64,000 nucleotides of DNA, from NCBI RefSeq assembly GCF_001468005.1, contig NZ_LNYY01000019.1, forward strand, positions 714,445 through 778,444, written 5' to 3'. How positions within the stretch are numbered: position 1 is the stretch's first letter; every line of letters starts with the position of its first letter. The translations under genes and the position numbers were made by a program. Below are positions 8,825 to 17,093 of this stretch, in pieces. Under the pieces are notes generated by a model that was not told the origin of the DNA, did not search any database, and was given only the letters and a program-made list of their open reading frames with translations. The stretch is from Legionella steelei (GTDB taxonomy: Bacteria > Pseudomonadota > Gammaproteobacteria > Legionellales > Legionellaceae).

Positions 8825-8873
8825 AGTTGCGTTTTCGATTATTTAGCCTCTCTAGGGAGAAGGCAAAATAATC
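8819..8873 (+). promoter_or_regulatory. Mutually exclusive hairpins of a putative attenuator
   Basis: Structure A pairs CCCTAGAG (8819-8826, containing the leader stop codon) perfectly with CTCTAGGG (8850-8857). Structure B is a long hairpin with 5' arm 8837-8852 and 3' arm 8857-8873: 4 bp and 3 bp blocks plus an 8-bp GATTATTT/AAATAATC base, loop TAGG. A and B share 8850-8852 and 8857, so they cannot form together. A ribosome finishing the leader would cover the 5' arm of A and let B form; one stalled on the Val codons would leave A free. B lacks a following T run, so the mechanism may be Rho-assisted or act on translation. Confidence 0.55.
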
Positions 8874-8908
8874 AAACGATACGACTAACTATCTTGAGGA
8901 AATTCACT

Positions 8909-10192
8909 ATGGGAAATACACTCGATGCAGAGGCATCGCAGAAACAAATCACTTATCGCGCCATCTTTATCATTAGTTTATGTGCTGCATTTTTATTTTA
9001 TAAATATATCCTCCAAAATTTTCCAAGCGTAATGCCTCAACAATTGATGGATACATTTAACCTACAAGGACTAGGTCTTGGTGTTTTATCAGGAGTATAT
9101 TTCTGGACCTATCTGATTGTGCCTTTATTTGTAGGAATTATTCTCGATCATTATGGAACACGCTGGGTTACAACAGGGGCCATTTTTTGCTGCGCTATCG
9201 GAATTTATATTTTCTCCCAAGCCCAGGAGTTAAATACCGCGATTTTAGGGCGTGCTTTAACAGGAGTTGGTGTTTCCTTTGCTTCCATCGCTTATTTCAA
9301 ATTAGCAGCAGTATGGTTTCCAAACAAATATTATGCATTGCTTACCTCGTTCCTTGTTACCGCTGCCATGGTTGGTGCAATATTTGGACAAATGCCGCTA
9401 GCATGGTTAGTCAGTCAGATCGGATGGAGAGCCAGTTTAGTTGATGTAGCTTGGATGGGGATCATTTTAGCATTCTTGTTCCTGTTTGTTGTTCAAGACA
9501 AACCATCCTATTCCATTGAATCATCAAAATCTGAAATTCATGCTTCTAAAAACCCGCATTTATGGCAAGATATTTTGTTAATAGTAAAAAATAAACAAAA
9601 CTGGCTATTAACCGGATACAGTGGTTTAGCATTCTCTCCCATAGTTATTTTTTGTGGCTTATGGGGAAATCCTTTTTTGCAACAAGCATATCATTTAGAT
9701 AAATTAGTTGCCCCATCTCTCATTTCTCTGGTTTTTGTAGGATTAGCTCTTGCATGTCCTGTATTTGCTTTATTTACTAACCGCATACAAAATCGTTGTG
9801 CTTTTATGTTTTACAGTACTTTAGTGTCTGCTTTATCCATTAGTTTGGTAATCTACGCACATCCTATGCCACTCTGGTTACTGAGCATATTGCTCTTCCT
9901 TTTTGGGTTTAGTTTAGGGGCATTTCCAATCGTATTTGTAATTGGAAAAGAATCAAATCCATTATACCTGGCAGGTACAGTAACCTCTTTAATCAATGCC
10001 AGCGATGCATTTCTGGATGCAGTTACTGAGCCAGCAATAGGAAAACTTCTTGATGTCTTTAGTAACGCCAGTACTTCTCATGAGTTTTCACTATTTAGTT
10101 ATCATATCGCTCTCGCTATTTTGCCGTTATACCAGATAATCGGAGCATTTTTGATGCGATGGGTTAAAGATGAGCATCGTGCGGTACATTAA
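8909..10192 (+). CDS. MFS transporter (Pht-like), predicted valine/nutrient importer
   Basis: This is a 427-residue major facilitator protein with about 12 transmembrane helices. The loop between helices 2 and 3 carries the MFS pattern (GIILDHYGTRW), and helix 4 has 'LGRALTGVGVSFASIAYFK'. It resembles the Legionella phagosomal transporter (Pht) group, one of whose members has been linked to valine uptake. The start is ATG 8909 with GAGGA at 8896-8900, not the TTG overlapping that site. The Val-rich leader upstream makes a branched-chain amino acid, most likely valine, the leading substrate; this is inferred from regulation and not from the protein itself. It is followed by a palindromic element at a convergent junction. 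Confidence 0.8.
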   Translation: MGNTLDAEASQKQITYRAIFIISLCAAFLFYKYILQNFPSVMPQQLMDTFNLQGLGLGVLSGVYFWTYLIVPLFVGIILDHYGTRWVTTGAIFCCAIGIYIFSQAQELNTAILGRALTGVGVSFASIAYFKLAAVWFPNKYYALLTSFLVTAAMVGAIFGQMPLAWLVSQIGWRASLVDVAWMGIILAFLFLFVVQDKPSYSIESSKSEIHASKNPHLWQDILLIVKNKQNWLLTGYSGLAFSPIVIFCGLWGNPFLQQAYHLDKLVAPSLISLVFVGLALACPVFALFTNRIQNRCAFMFYSTLVSALSISLVIYAHPMPLWLLSILLFLFGFSLGAFPIVFVIGKESNPLYLAGTVTSLINASDAFLDAVTEPAIGKLLDVFSNASTSHEFSLFSYHIALAILPLYQIIGAFLMRWVKDEHRAVH

Positions 10193-10226
10193 GGAGCATG
10201 TTGTACGTCGTAAACTCCTCAGTAAG

Positions 10227-10321
10227 GTAGGCTGGGCTGTTAAGTCCAGCACTTTAAATTTCGCTAAAATTCCCTTAAAAATAAGATCAAGCTAAACGCT
10301 GGGCTTAACAGCCTAGCCGAC
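10227..10321. repeat. GTAGGCTGGGCTG-type palindromic element, 95 bp
   Basis: The left arm GTAGGCTGGGCTGTTAAG continuing to 10250 is nearly the reverse complement of the right arm at 10298-10321, with about four mismatches. It fills the junction between the converging MFS and GGCT-family genes and probably terminates both. The same arms occur at 43288-43435. Confidence 0.75.
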
Positions 10322-10346
10322 AATCACTACTATTCCTTTTCCTGCT

Positions 10347-10706
10347 TCATGATAACAACTCAATACTCTCAACATGAACATATACCCAGGCAAGTATGCC
10401 CGAAGTAAGTTTCACTTGAATCCGTTTGTAATCTTCCACCTCATAAGAATCAGCTTTTTTTAACTCTGCGGGACTTATCTCAAACACCATCCCATCCACA
10501 CTATCCGTTGATTTTCCAGTATAAGTAATAATTGGATGTTCATCTTCACCGCTTGCAGCAATGACGCTGGAATCTTTTATCTTAACTTTAGACATGCCAA
10601 AACCAGGAAGGCTATCTACTGCTCCATGTAACTTTCTTCCAAAATTACTTAATTGAACCGATTCATAACGTAATGTTCCATAAGAAAATAGCTTTTCAGT
10701 ATTCAC
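10347..10706 (-). CDS. Gamma-glutamylcyclotransferase (AIG2-like) family protein
   Basis: This 119-residue protein has the N-terminal 'LFSYGTLRY' loop (YGTL) that binds gamma-glutamyl substrates, the 'VDGMVFEIS' strand, and the acidic position in 'ADSYEVEDYKRI' that corresponds to the catalytic Glu of the GGCT fold. Members of this family cyclise gamma-glutamyl amines or are uncharacterised. The length is normal for bacterial single-domain members. It is a single-gene unit, divergent from the secreted protein at 10882. The substrate is not predictable. Confidence 0.85.
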   Translation of the reverse strand: MNTEKLFSYGTLRYESVQLSNFGRKLHGAVDSLPGFGMSKVKIKDSSVIAASGEDEHPIITYTGKSTDSVDGMVFEISPAELKKADSYEVEDYKRIQVKLTSGILAWVYVHVESIELLS

Positions 10707-10837
10707 AACAATCTACCTCTAAATAATCGAATTGTGGCCGATTATCCAGGTTTTTTTATCAATCACAAGATTGCTGGCTTTAGAATAGTTTAAATATTTA
10801 TGATCAAATAAATAACTCATTTTTTAATTGAAAGCTT

Positions 10838-10846
10838 TGTTATACT
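10838..10846 (+). promoter_or_regulatory. Extended -10 promoter
   Basis: TGTTATACT gives a TG dinucleotide one base before TATACT (10841-10846, 5/6 to consensus). It lies about 35 nt upstream of the secreted-protein start codon. No good -35 is visible at the right distance, as is usual for extended -10 promoters. Confidence 0.5.
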
Positions 10847-10881
10847 GTAATTATGTGCACATACTTTTAGGGACAAAATAA

Positions 10882-11400
10882 ATGCGCTTATTACCAATTT
10901 TTTGTATTCTATATGTATGTACTAATTCATCTGTTTTGGCAGCAAAACAACACACTTATCGTGATGCGGTAGGTCTTCGTCATAGTTTGTCAAAGCAAGA
11001 ACTTTCTATTTATATCGATCAAAACAAAATATTAAAAAATATCCCCTACTTACAAAAAACAGGTATCGTTGATACAAATCTTTCCAATACAGAGGCGGGT
11101 TTCTATGCCACTGAACTCGCAGCACAAGTATCCATACCGTATGTCACTAAAATTATTCAAAAACTGTATTCTTCGAATGTAAAAGCAGATCAAATTTATA
11201 TTAAGTCCTACCTTCTTGCTACGGACTCATATGGTAATAACACGCCATCCTTTTGTTATTCATTTACTTTTAACCGTCAGCTGTATCAAAAAATTAATTG
11301 GAAAAATTTTCAAGCAAATAATATTGTAAAAATTGTCCCTGATTTCAAAGTATCAGACATGTGCAAAGCACTTGCTGAAACAAGTCCTCTTAGTATTTGA
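10882..11400 (+). CDS. Secreted protein of unknown function
   Basis: The 172-residue product begins with a signal peptide (MRLLPIFCILYVCTNSSVLA, probable cleavage before or at AKQH). The mature part is a soluble domain of about 150 residues with two late Cys (in PSFCYSF and SDMCKAL) that could pair. AGGGA at 10869-10873 serves the ATG. I do not recognise the family. The neighbour downstream is a decayed GGDEF fragment on the other strand, so the locus has been rearranged on that side. Confidence 0.65.
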   Translation: MRLLPIFCILYVCTNSSVLAAKQHTYRDAVGLRHSLSKQELSIYIDQNKILKNIPYLQKTGIVDTNLSNTEAGFYATELAAQVSIPYVTKIIQKLYSSNVKADQIYIKSYLLATDSYGNNTPSFCYSFTFNRQLYQKINWKNFQANNIVKIVPDFKVSDMCKALAETSPLSI

Positions 11401-11405
11401 AAGTA

Positions 11406-11609
11406 TTAACGATTTCGATTCGAATGCATGCTTGAACTTGCTACGACTTTATTACGACCCATCTTTTTGGCTTCATAAAGTGCTTCGTCAGTTTGGGATA
11501 TTAAAGCATCTATTCTTTTGCCATCATAAGGATAAAAAGATATCCCAATGGAGATAGTCACTGAAAAACGATGAGTGGCGGTACGTAAACGATTACGAAT
11601 TAAGTCTGA
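11406..11609 (-). pseudogene. Remnant of a GGDEF (diguanylate cyclase) domain C-terminus
   Basis: Read on the minus strand, 68 codons ending at TAA 11406-11408 encode the characteristic end of a GGDEF domain: 'FSVTISIGISFYPYDG', 'ALISQTDEALYEAKKMGRNKV', then a short tail. The frame is cut upstream by TAG at 11610-11612, and the GGDEF active-site motif with the N-terminal part of the domain is missing. The remnant has no start codon of its own in a plausible context and overlaps the last 10 bases of the dacB gene. It is the 3' end of a lost diguanylate cyclase gene, and is inert unless read through from dacB in another frame. Confidence 0.8.
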
Positions 11610-13009
11610 CTACCTTCTACGCTGTATTTATCTAAAGCCAATAATATCTTTTCTTCAAGTGACTTGGCTTTTTCTAAGGGTTGATTCACCCCATTGATAA
11701 TAATAGAAAAAATAAATGTTTTTTCATTTGGATTAATCATAAAACCCGATAGTGAAGAAATATCATGCATTGAACCCGTTTTTGCGTATACTTTTTTCTC
11801 AAGTATTGTTTTCTTCATTCTATCTTTGAGTGTTCCTGAAACACCTGCTTGTGGTAAGGCCTTGAAGAAAATCGTATTCATGTCTTTATCATGATAAAGA
11901 TCGCTAAGTAGGTTGACCATTTGTTCCGCCGTCACCAAATTATAACGAGTGCCTTCACCATCCACGATCTCCATTTGCGTCATATTAAGATGTGTATGCT
12001 CAGATAATATTTTTTTAATCGCAAAAGCACCTTCTTTATGAGTTCCCTTTCCGGTGAGTGAATAACCTAATTTTTTAGTTAAACTGTTTGCATAAAGATT
12101 ATCAGATTGCTGTAACATATGTGTTATTAATTTACTAAGGGGTTTAGATTGGAAACTGGCAACAAAAGCAGTATCTGATGGAGATACTCCCGTAGTGATC
12201 GTTCCTTTCACGGCAATATTGCTTTGATTAAGGGTCTTTTTGACTACTTGTTTTACTAATAAAATGGGATCAGGAATAGCAAGTTCGATTAATTTTGGGT
12301 TTTTATCCTGAATCATGCAACCATATAAGCGCACAGTATTATTGGGTTTCGTTTCAAGATTCAGACTACAATGATTTTTTTCCTCTTCTTTACTCACTGT
12401 CACTACTTCATTAATAAGAGTTAAAGCTTTGGGAAGAGTTTTGGGCTTCGCCTTGGCGAGTTGGCCTAATTCATTTGCACTAATTAATTCATAAACCACT
12501 TTATTATCATTCAAAATTGCTGCGGTATCTGGTGCCGCGTAATACCATCCTAAATCGTCATAAGAGGTTCCACTTGGATAATATGGGGATTGATATTGTG
12601 AGCTATCAATTACCACATTGCCGTTTACTGTGTTTACATTATTTTTTTGCAAACTCAGCACTAAAGAAGTCAAATTATCTACAGTAAAAGACGGTGACCC
12701 AGTAAATTGAAGATAGTAATCCTGATTTTTTCGTGACAGTGTGGTTATAAAACGGTAGTCTGGTTTTAATTGATAAAGCGCAGCTGCTGCTGTAAGCACT
12801 TTCATACCACTGGCTGGAGACAATAGTTTATCCGCATTTCTGCTGTAAACAACTTGCCCGGTCTGGGCATCTTTAATCAATACGCCAACGGTTGCATGGG
12901 GCAATTGTTGTGCAATAATCCCATCTATTTTTTCTGAAAGCGTTTGAGAATTGCCAAGTTGGCTAACGAATAAAGCTGCGAAAGCCCATAAATAATTAGA
13001 ATAGCGCAC
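11600..13009 (-). CDS. dacB: D-alanyl-D-alanine carboxypeptidase/endopeptidase, PBP4 class
   Basis: This periplasmic class C penicillin-binding protein (469 aa) trims D-Ala and cleaves D-Ala-mDAP crosslinks. The three active-site motifs are present: SxxK as SGMK (about residues 67-70), SxN as SDN in 'MLQQSDNLYANS', and KTG in 'YAKTGSM'. The large inserted domain between SxxK and SxN is typical of PBP4. The frame opens at 13069, but AGGG lies 8 nt before GTG 13009, which gives a clean signal peptide (RYSNYLWAFAALFVSQLGNSQ). It is the last of three consecutive minus-strand peptidoglycan genes, about 110 bp after the YkuD gene. Confidence 0.92.
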   Translation of the reverse strand: MRYSNYLWAFAALFVSQLGNSQTLSEKIDGIIAQQLPHATVGVLIKDAQTGQVVYSRNADKLLSPASGMKVLTAAAALYQLKPDYRFITTLSRKNQDYYLQFTGSPSFTVDNLTSLVLSLQKNNVNTVNGNVVIDSSQYQSPYYPSGTSYDDLGWYYAAPDTAAILNDNKVVYELISANELGQLAKAKPKTLPKALTLINEVVTVSKEEEKNHCSLNLETKPNNTVRLYGCMIQDKNPKLIELAIPDPILLVKQVVKKTLNQSNIAVKGTITTGVSPSDTAFVASFQSKPLSKLITHMLQQSDNLYANSLTKKLGYSLTGKGTHKEGAFAIKKILSEHTHLNMTQMEIVDGEGTRYNLVTAEQMVNLLSDLYHDKDMNTIFFKALPQAGVSGTLKDRMKKTILEKKVYAKTGSMHDISSLSGFMINPNEKTFIFSIIINGVNQPLEKAKSLEEKILLALDKYSVEGSQT

Positions 13010-13118
13010 GACAAATACCCTAATAAGATACGTAGAGTATAGCTTTACCCATTCAGAGACGAAGTGCAACCCCTAATCTAAGTATTTTGCAGCTGCATCA
13101 GTCCCAGACTCATCTCTT

Positions 13119-13802
13119 TCATAATGACATCGAATTTGATATGTATATAAAAGGATGTTGTTTCTTATCCAGCCAATAAAGTAGTTTTAACAAATGAGGT
13201 TTATCCAGAGCAAGACATCCATGTGTTCCTACATTAATCGATTGCCAAAGATGTATGAAAATAGCACTACCGGCTCCAGGGACCACTGGATTCATATTGT
13301 AATTGATGACTGCACCCATTTTATATGCGTCAATAAGCATCAATTCATAGCTTTTGGCGTTTGTATCGCCGCTGACCCACGTGTTATAACGCTCATGAGA
13401 AACATCATCTATAAATTTATCATCCGCAGTGATGTATTTAAAATCCATTTTAAGCGCTAAAGGTTCTGATCCAAATGCAGTACCCAGGGAATATAAACCA
13501 GCTGGGGTTTTCATATCCCCTTCCTTCTTTTTCCCTATAGGCGCTATACCCTCTTTCCCCACAACGGCAGGAAAAGAATCCAATGCCTGTATCCATGAAT
13601 TTTTTCGTTTCTTACATGCTGTCACTTTTACTTCAAAGCCCTTGATGAGCTGCACTACAATCACTTGTAATGATGAGTTTGGAACGTCTTGTAACGCGGC
13701 TACATCACAAGGCTCAGCAGCTTGTTTAGTCATTGCCATAAAGAGACAAACTAAAATGAGTAAAAGTACCAAAAAAACATATGTAATTTTTGATTTTGCC
13801 AT
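13119..13802 (-). CDS. L,D-transpeptidase (YkuD family)
   Basis: The 227-residue protein has an N-terminal hydrophobic signal/anchor (residues about 5-25) and a YkuD domain. The signature HxxxxxxxTHGC is visible in 'IHLWQSINVGTHGCLAL', giving the catalytic Cys and His. YkuD enzymes form 3-3 crosslinks or attach proteins to peptidoglycan; some members of this branch act as carboxypeptidases. Its start codon is one base after the stop of the NlpC/P60 gene, so the two form an operon. A weak Gly-rich strand (AVVGKEGIAPIGKKKEGDMKTPAG in part) matches the usual entry to the fold. Confidence 0.9.
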   Translation of the reverse strand: MAKSKITYVFLVLLLILVCLFMAMTKQAAEPCDVAALQDVPNSSLQVIVVQLIKGFEVKVTACKKRKNSWIQALDSFPAVVGKEGIAPIGKKKEGDMKTPAGLYSLGTAFGSEPLALKMDFKYITADDKFIDDVSHERYNTWVSGDTNAKSYELMLIDAYKMGAVINYNMNPVVPGAGSAIFIHLWQSINVGTHGCLALDKPHLLKLLYWLDKKQHPFIYISNSMSL

Positions 13803-13803
13803 T

Positions 13804-15309
13804 TTAGAAGCTCAAATTAGGGCTAGCTGGTTTCATAAAGGTATGTGAAAACGCTTCTGGTGTTGGGTCCTTTGTGTTTAACTCATCAAGATAAATCATT
13901 TTAAAGTAAGATTTATTAGCCAATGAACTTATGTCTGGATTTTCAGGGTAATATTTAAGCAAGGGAAAAAACAATGCTTGCCCAATAACATAACGTTTGT
14001 CTCTGCTTGCGGGGCTAAGCCCCCAAATGTTTTGATAGGTCATTGCCGCTTCTTCATGATTTATAGATCTGTTTCCTAAATAAAGCATCACGTGGCCGCC
14101 TATATAAATCAGTGTCATGAGTGGATGACCTTGTGTTTTCAAAGTACGAATACGTTCATCAACTGTGTTTTTAGTTAAATCAACTCCTGAACTTATTTTT
14201 GCCTGTTGTGCCGAATTACGTGGTAACCAAATACCAAACGGAGTAAATAGACTCTTTAATTCTTGTGAGCAATCATTAAAAAAGAAAGCTCCGCCCCATC
14301 CATAAGGACGATTTTGTAATTGTTTCAGGATCTTGGCCATATTTTTTTTTGAAGCCTCAAGCGGCATCACACTTGCAGAATGCGACGACACAACCCCAAT
14401 CTGAGTCACTGCTTGATGATGCTCATTTTTTACTGGAATCAAGATAGATATATCATTATCATCTCGACCAACAAATGGAAATACAGCGCCAATATAGCCT
14501 GTCAATTCGAAGTGATGATGTTGATTCATAACGCTTGTTTCTGTTTCCGTAATTGCAACAAGTCCCTTCTTCGCTGCGTTTTTCCATTGCTCAATAAATT
14601 GAGTTGAGGCATAAGCAATATCCGAGCTTTTTACCCAAGCAAAATAAGCATCAGGTGTTAAGACCAAAGACCACGATTTATCCTGTGACATAGTAAAAAC
14701 ATAGAGCGGTGTTCCTGCCCAAATCACTGACTCTTGCAGGTTATCAAATGGAAATCCTTGGCCAGGTATTGTGAAATGATAAAAATCTGGAGCATGCTCA
14801 GGAAGCGCACGCGCAAATGTATTATTTACGGCAATAGCCTTATTTTTTTCGTTAAAAGCTAGTGTTTCAATAGCTGGCAAATCCATATTGCGTTGGATGC
14901 GATTAAGCCATAGTGCATCATGCTCTTTAAAATTTTCCGCGTAGTGTCGCTCTTCATTGGCTTTATTTTGATTGTCGTATTCTTTTAATATCTCCAATTC
15001 AATTTTCTTTACTGTAGGAAGAGTAGCAACAACCATCCTCTCACTCCAAGGAGAGAGGCCTTCGGGGCTATCAGCATAGTAATGATTATAAAACTGCAGC
15101 AGTTGTGCCGCTTGATATTCAGGTTTTAATAAAGGAAGCTCATAGTCATCGCTGTCTGAGGGCAAATAATCATTAATATTTTGGGAATAAGGTTTTATCG
15201 AAAAATCATAAATAGGGACTTCTGTTGCACAAGCAGCTGATAAAAAGAAAATTCCTAATAATAAAAATCGCCTGCTCATGTACTTAAGAGTAACTAATCC
15301 AAACCGCAT
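13804..15309 (-). CDS. SH3-domain NlpC/P60 peptidoglycan hydrolase, lipoprotein
   Basis: The C-terminal NlpC/P60 (C40) domain has the catalytic Cys in 'FFNDCSQEL' and His in 'IGGHVMLYLG'. Bacterial SH3-type segments precede it at about residues 170-320. These enzymes cleave D-Glu-mDAP bonds in stem peptides. The N-terminus has a lipobox (FFLSAAC), so the protein is probably a membrane-anchored lipoprotein. ATG 15309 with GGAG (15317-15320 on the complement) 7 nt away is preferred over the ORF-opening codon at 15327; a shorter start at 15279 lacks a ribosome site. It is the first gene of a three-gene peptidoglycan set. Confidence 0.88.
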   Translation of the reverse strand: MRFGLVTLKYMSRRFLLLGIFFLSAACATEVPIYDFSIKPYSQNINDYLPSDSDDYELPLLKPEYQAAQLLQFYNHYYADSPEGLSPWSERMVVATLPTVKKIELEILKEYDNQNKANEERHYAENFKEHDALWLNRIQRNMDLPAIETLAFNEKNKAIAVNNTFARALPEHAPDFYHFTIPGQGFPFDNLQESVIWAGTPLYVFTMSQDKSWSLVLTPDAYFAWVKSSDIAYASTQFIEQWKNAAKKGLVAITETETSVMNQHHHFELTGYIGAVFPFVGRDDNDISILIPVKNEHHQAVTQIGVVSSHSASVMPLEASKKNMAKILKQLQNRPYGWGGAFFFNDCSQELKSLFTPFGIWLPRNSAQQAKISSGVDLTKNTVDERIRTLKTQGHPLMTLIYIGGHVMLYLGNRSINHEEAAMTYQNIWGLSPASRDKRYVIGQALFFPLLKYYPENPDISSLANKSYFKMIYLDELNTKDPTPEAFSHTFMKPASPNLSF

Positions 15310-15360
15310 ATAACAGCTCCACACCAATAAAATTTGAGCAATTGTATCATAATTTGAGCT

Positions 15361-16941
15361 TTAGGTAAGAATTTTATCCTCTAAAACTACAGGTGATTCT
15401 TCCGACATGGAGGCAACATGCTCATGACGTGCGGGACTTAACAATCTTTGCGACGAATACAGAATAAAGATACTTAAGGGCAATAAACTCAATAAATCAA
15501 AGGGAAACTTTAAAATACCTATTCCTTCAAAACTTCCTAAGTAGGAAATAACAAGGATGGTAACCATATAAAATAAAAACCAATATAAAAGTGCACTATT
15601 ATCCCAAGTGTTTTTGCGGTGATAGACACAATAAATCAAAATACCAAAAAGTAAGGCAATATCTAACTTCCAAATGACTGAGAACCCACACCAATACAGC
15701 ATTAAATTACAAAAATAAAATGCTGCGTAAGAACAAACTAAAGCCCCAGCAAGTCTAAAAGGTCTTGGTGTTTGTGGCTGTAGTTTACGCATGGCTAAAA
15801 GACATATAGGTCCAATGCTGTATGACAAAATACTCGCAGAAGAAAGAAAAGCCACCAACTTTTGCCATCCAGGAAATGGAAGGAAGGAAAATATTCCCAC
15901 TAATAAATTTGCATAAAGCGTCACGTAAGGAATTTTATGGCGATTCACCTTTAAAAAGATTTTGGGCAAATGATCATTTAATGCCATTCCATATAAAATT
16001 CGCGAAGTTGCTGCGGTATAAACCAATGTTGTTCCAAAGGGAGAAAACGCCGCATCAATTAATAGCAAGGTGGCTACAACACCTAACCCTAAAACTAAGG
16101 TTAACCCCACTAAAGGTCCACTATCGCCAGGATAACTCAAGGCATGCCAGCCATTAGCCAGATATTTCTGAGGAACTGCAGCAATAAAACTCAATTCCAA
16201 CATGAAATACAAAATAAATCCGATCAGTACAGCCCCTAAAATAGCAATAGGAATACTTCTCTGGGGATTTTTTACTTCTCCTGCCAATATCAAGCCGTTT
16301 TGGAATCCAGTAAATGCAAAGGCAACCCCCCCTGCAGAAAGGGCCGTGAAAATACCTATCCAACTTTCTTTAGTAGACAAATCAATTGCGACATTGCCCA
16401 TGGACGGTGCAGCATGTAATAAAGAAACGATGGCAATGCTTGGTAATATAAATTTAATAATACTTGCATATTTATTGCATTCAACAAGCAATTTAATTCC
16501 ATACGAATTCAATACAACGACAAAAAGCATGATGCACATTGCTGCAACATAGCCATATCCAGAAAGCGCGAACGTTGCTGAATCTTTGACAATTAATACC
16601 GGAAAAAAGTGACTTGAATACTGCAGAATTGCCTGAATTTCTATAGGGGTCATAACGACATAAGACAACCACGAGGTCCATGCGAATAAAAATCCGACTT
16701 CCTTCCCATGAGTGAAGGTTGGATAATTAGACATTCCTCCAGAAATTGGAAACATGGTTCCAAGTTCGCACAGAGGCAGTGCGATAAATAGCATAAATAC
16801 AGTAGCAATAATCCATGAGATCAATGAATTACTACCGGCCATTTGGGCGCTAATGAATGGACTAAACAACCATCCTGAGCCAATCATTCCACCTGCGGAG
16901 ACAATTAGGATGTTCGTTGTTGAAATATCACGTTTTAACAT
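15361..16941 (-). CDS. APC-family amino-acid permease
   Basis: This 526-residue permease has about 12-14 membrane helices. The first helix carries the APC substrate loop 'VSAGGMIGSGWLFSP', and the helix-6 region reads 'GGVAFAFTGFQNG'. The cytoplasmic C-terminal tail (about 25 residues) is acidic. AAGG lies before the ATG with good spacing. It ends 50 nt upstream of the NlpC/P60 start and may share its transcript, although nothing else ties it to cell-wall work. The substrate is not readable from sequence. Confidence 0.88.
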   Translation of the reverse strand: MLKRDISTTNILIVSAGGMIGSGWLFSPFISAQMAGSNSLISWIIATVFMLFIALPLCELGTMFPISGGMSNYPTFTHGKEVGFLFAWTSWLSYVVMTPIEIQAILQYSSHFFPVLIVKDSATFALSGYGYVAAMCIMLFVVVLNSYGIKLLVECNKYASIIKFILPSIAIVSLLHAAPSMGNVAIDLSTKESWIGIFTALSAGGVAFAFTGFQNGLILAGEVKNPQRSIPIAILGAVLIGFILYFMLELSFIAAVPQKYLANGWHALSYPGDSGPLVGLTLVLGLGVVATLLLIDAAFSPFGTTLVYTAATSRILYGMALNDHLPKIFLKVNRHKIPYVTLYANLLVGIFSFLPFPGWQKLVAFLSSASILSYSIGPICLLAMRKLQPQTPRPFRLAGALVCSYAAFYFCNLMLYWCGFSVIWKLDIALLFGILIYCVYHRKNTWDNSALLYWFLFYMVTILVISYLGSFEGIGILKFPFDLLSLLPLSIFILYSSQRLLSPARHEHVASMSEESPVVLEDKILT

Positions 16942-17093
16942 AATAAACCTTATGGTGCAGGCAATATTCTAATTTAGCCCAGAAGGTACTGATTATACAA
17001 GTTTTTAATCACTCTCAATCACTGGACTTTGAGCATTTTATATTTCTAGTTGCTAGGCACCTAAGAGTTTATTTTTCTACTGAGCTTGTCATC

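Noticed and set aside
8731-8868. Alternative leader frame starting ATG 8731 (46 codons)
   Set aside because: No ribosome site, no codon bias towards one amino acid, and it runs through both hairpin arms; the Val frame explains the structure better.
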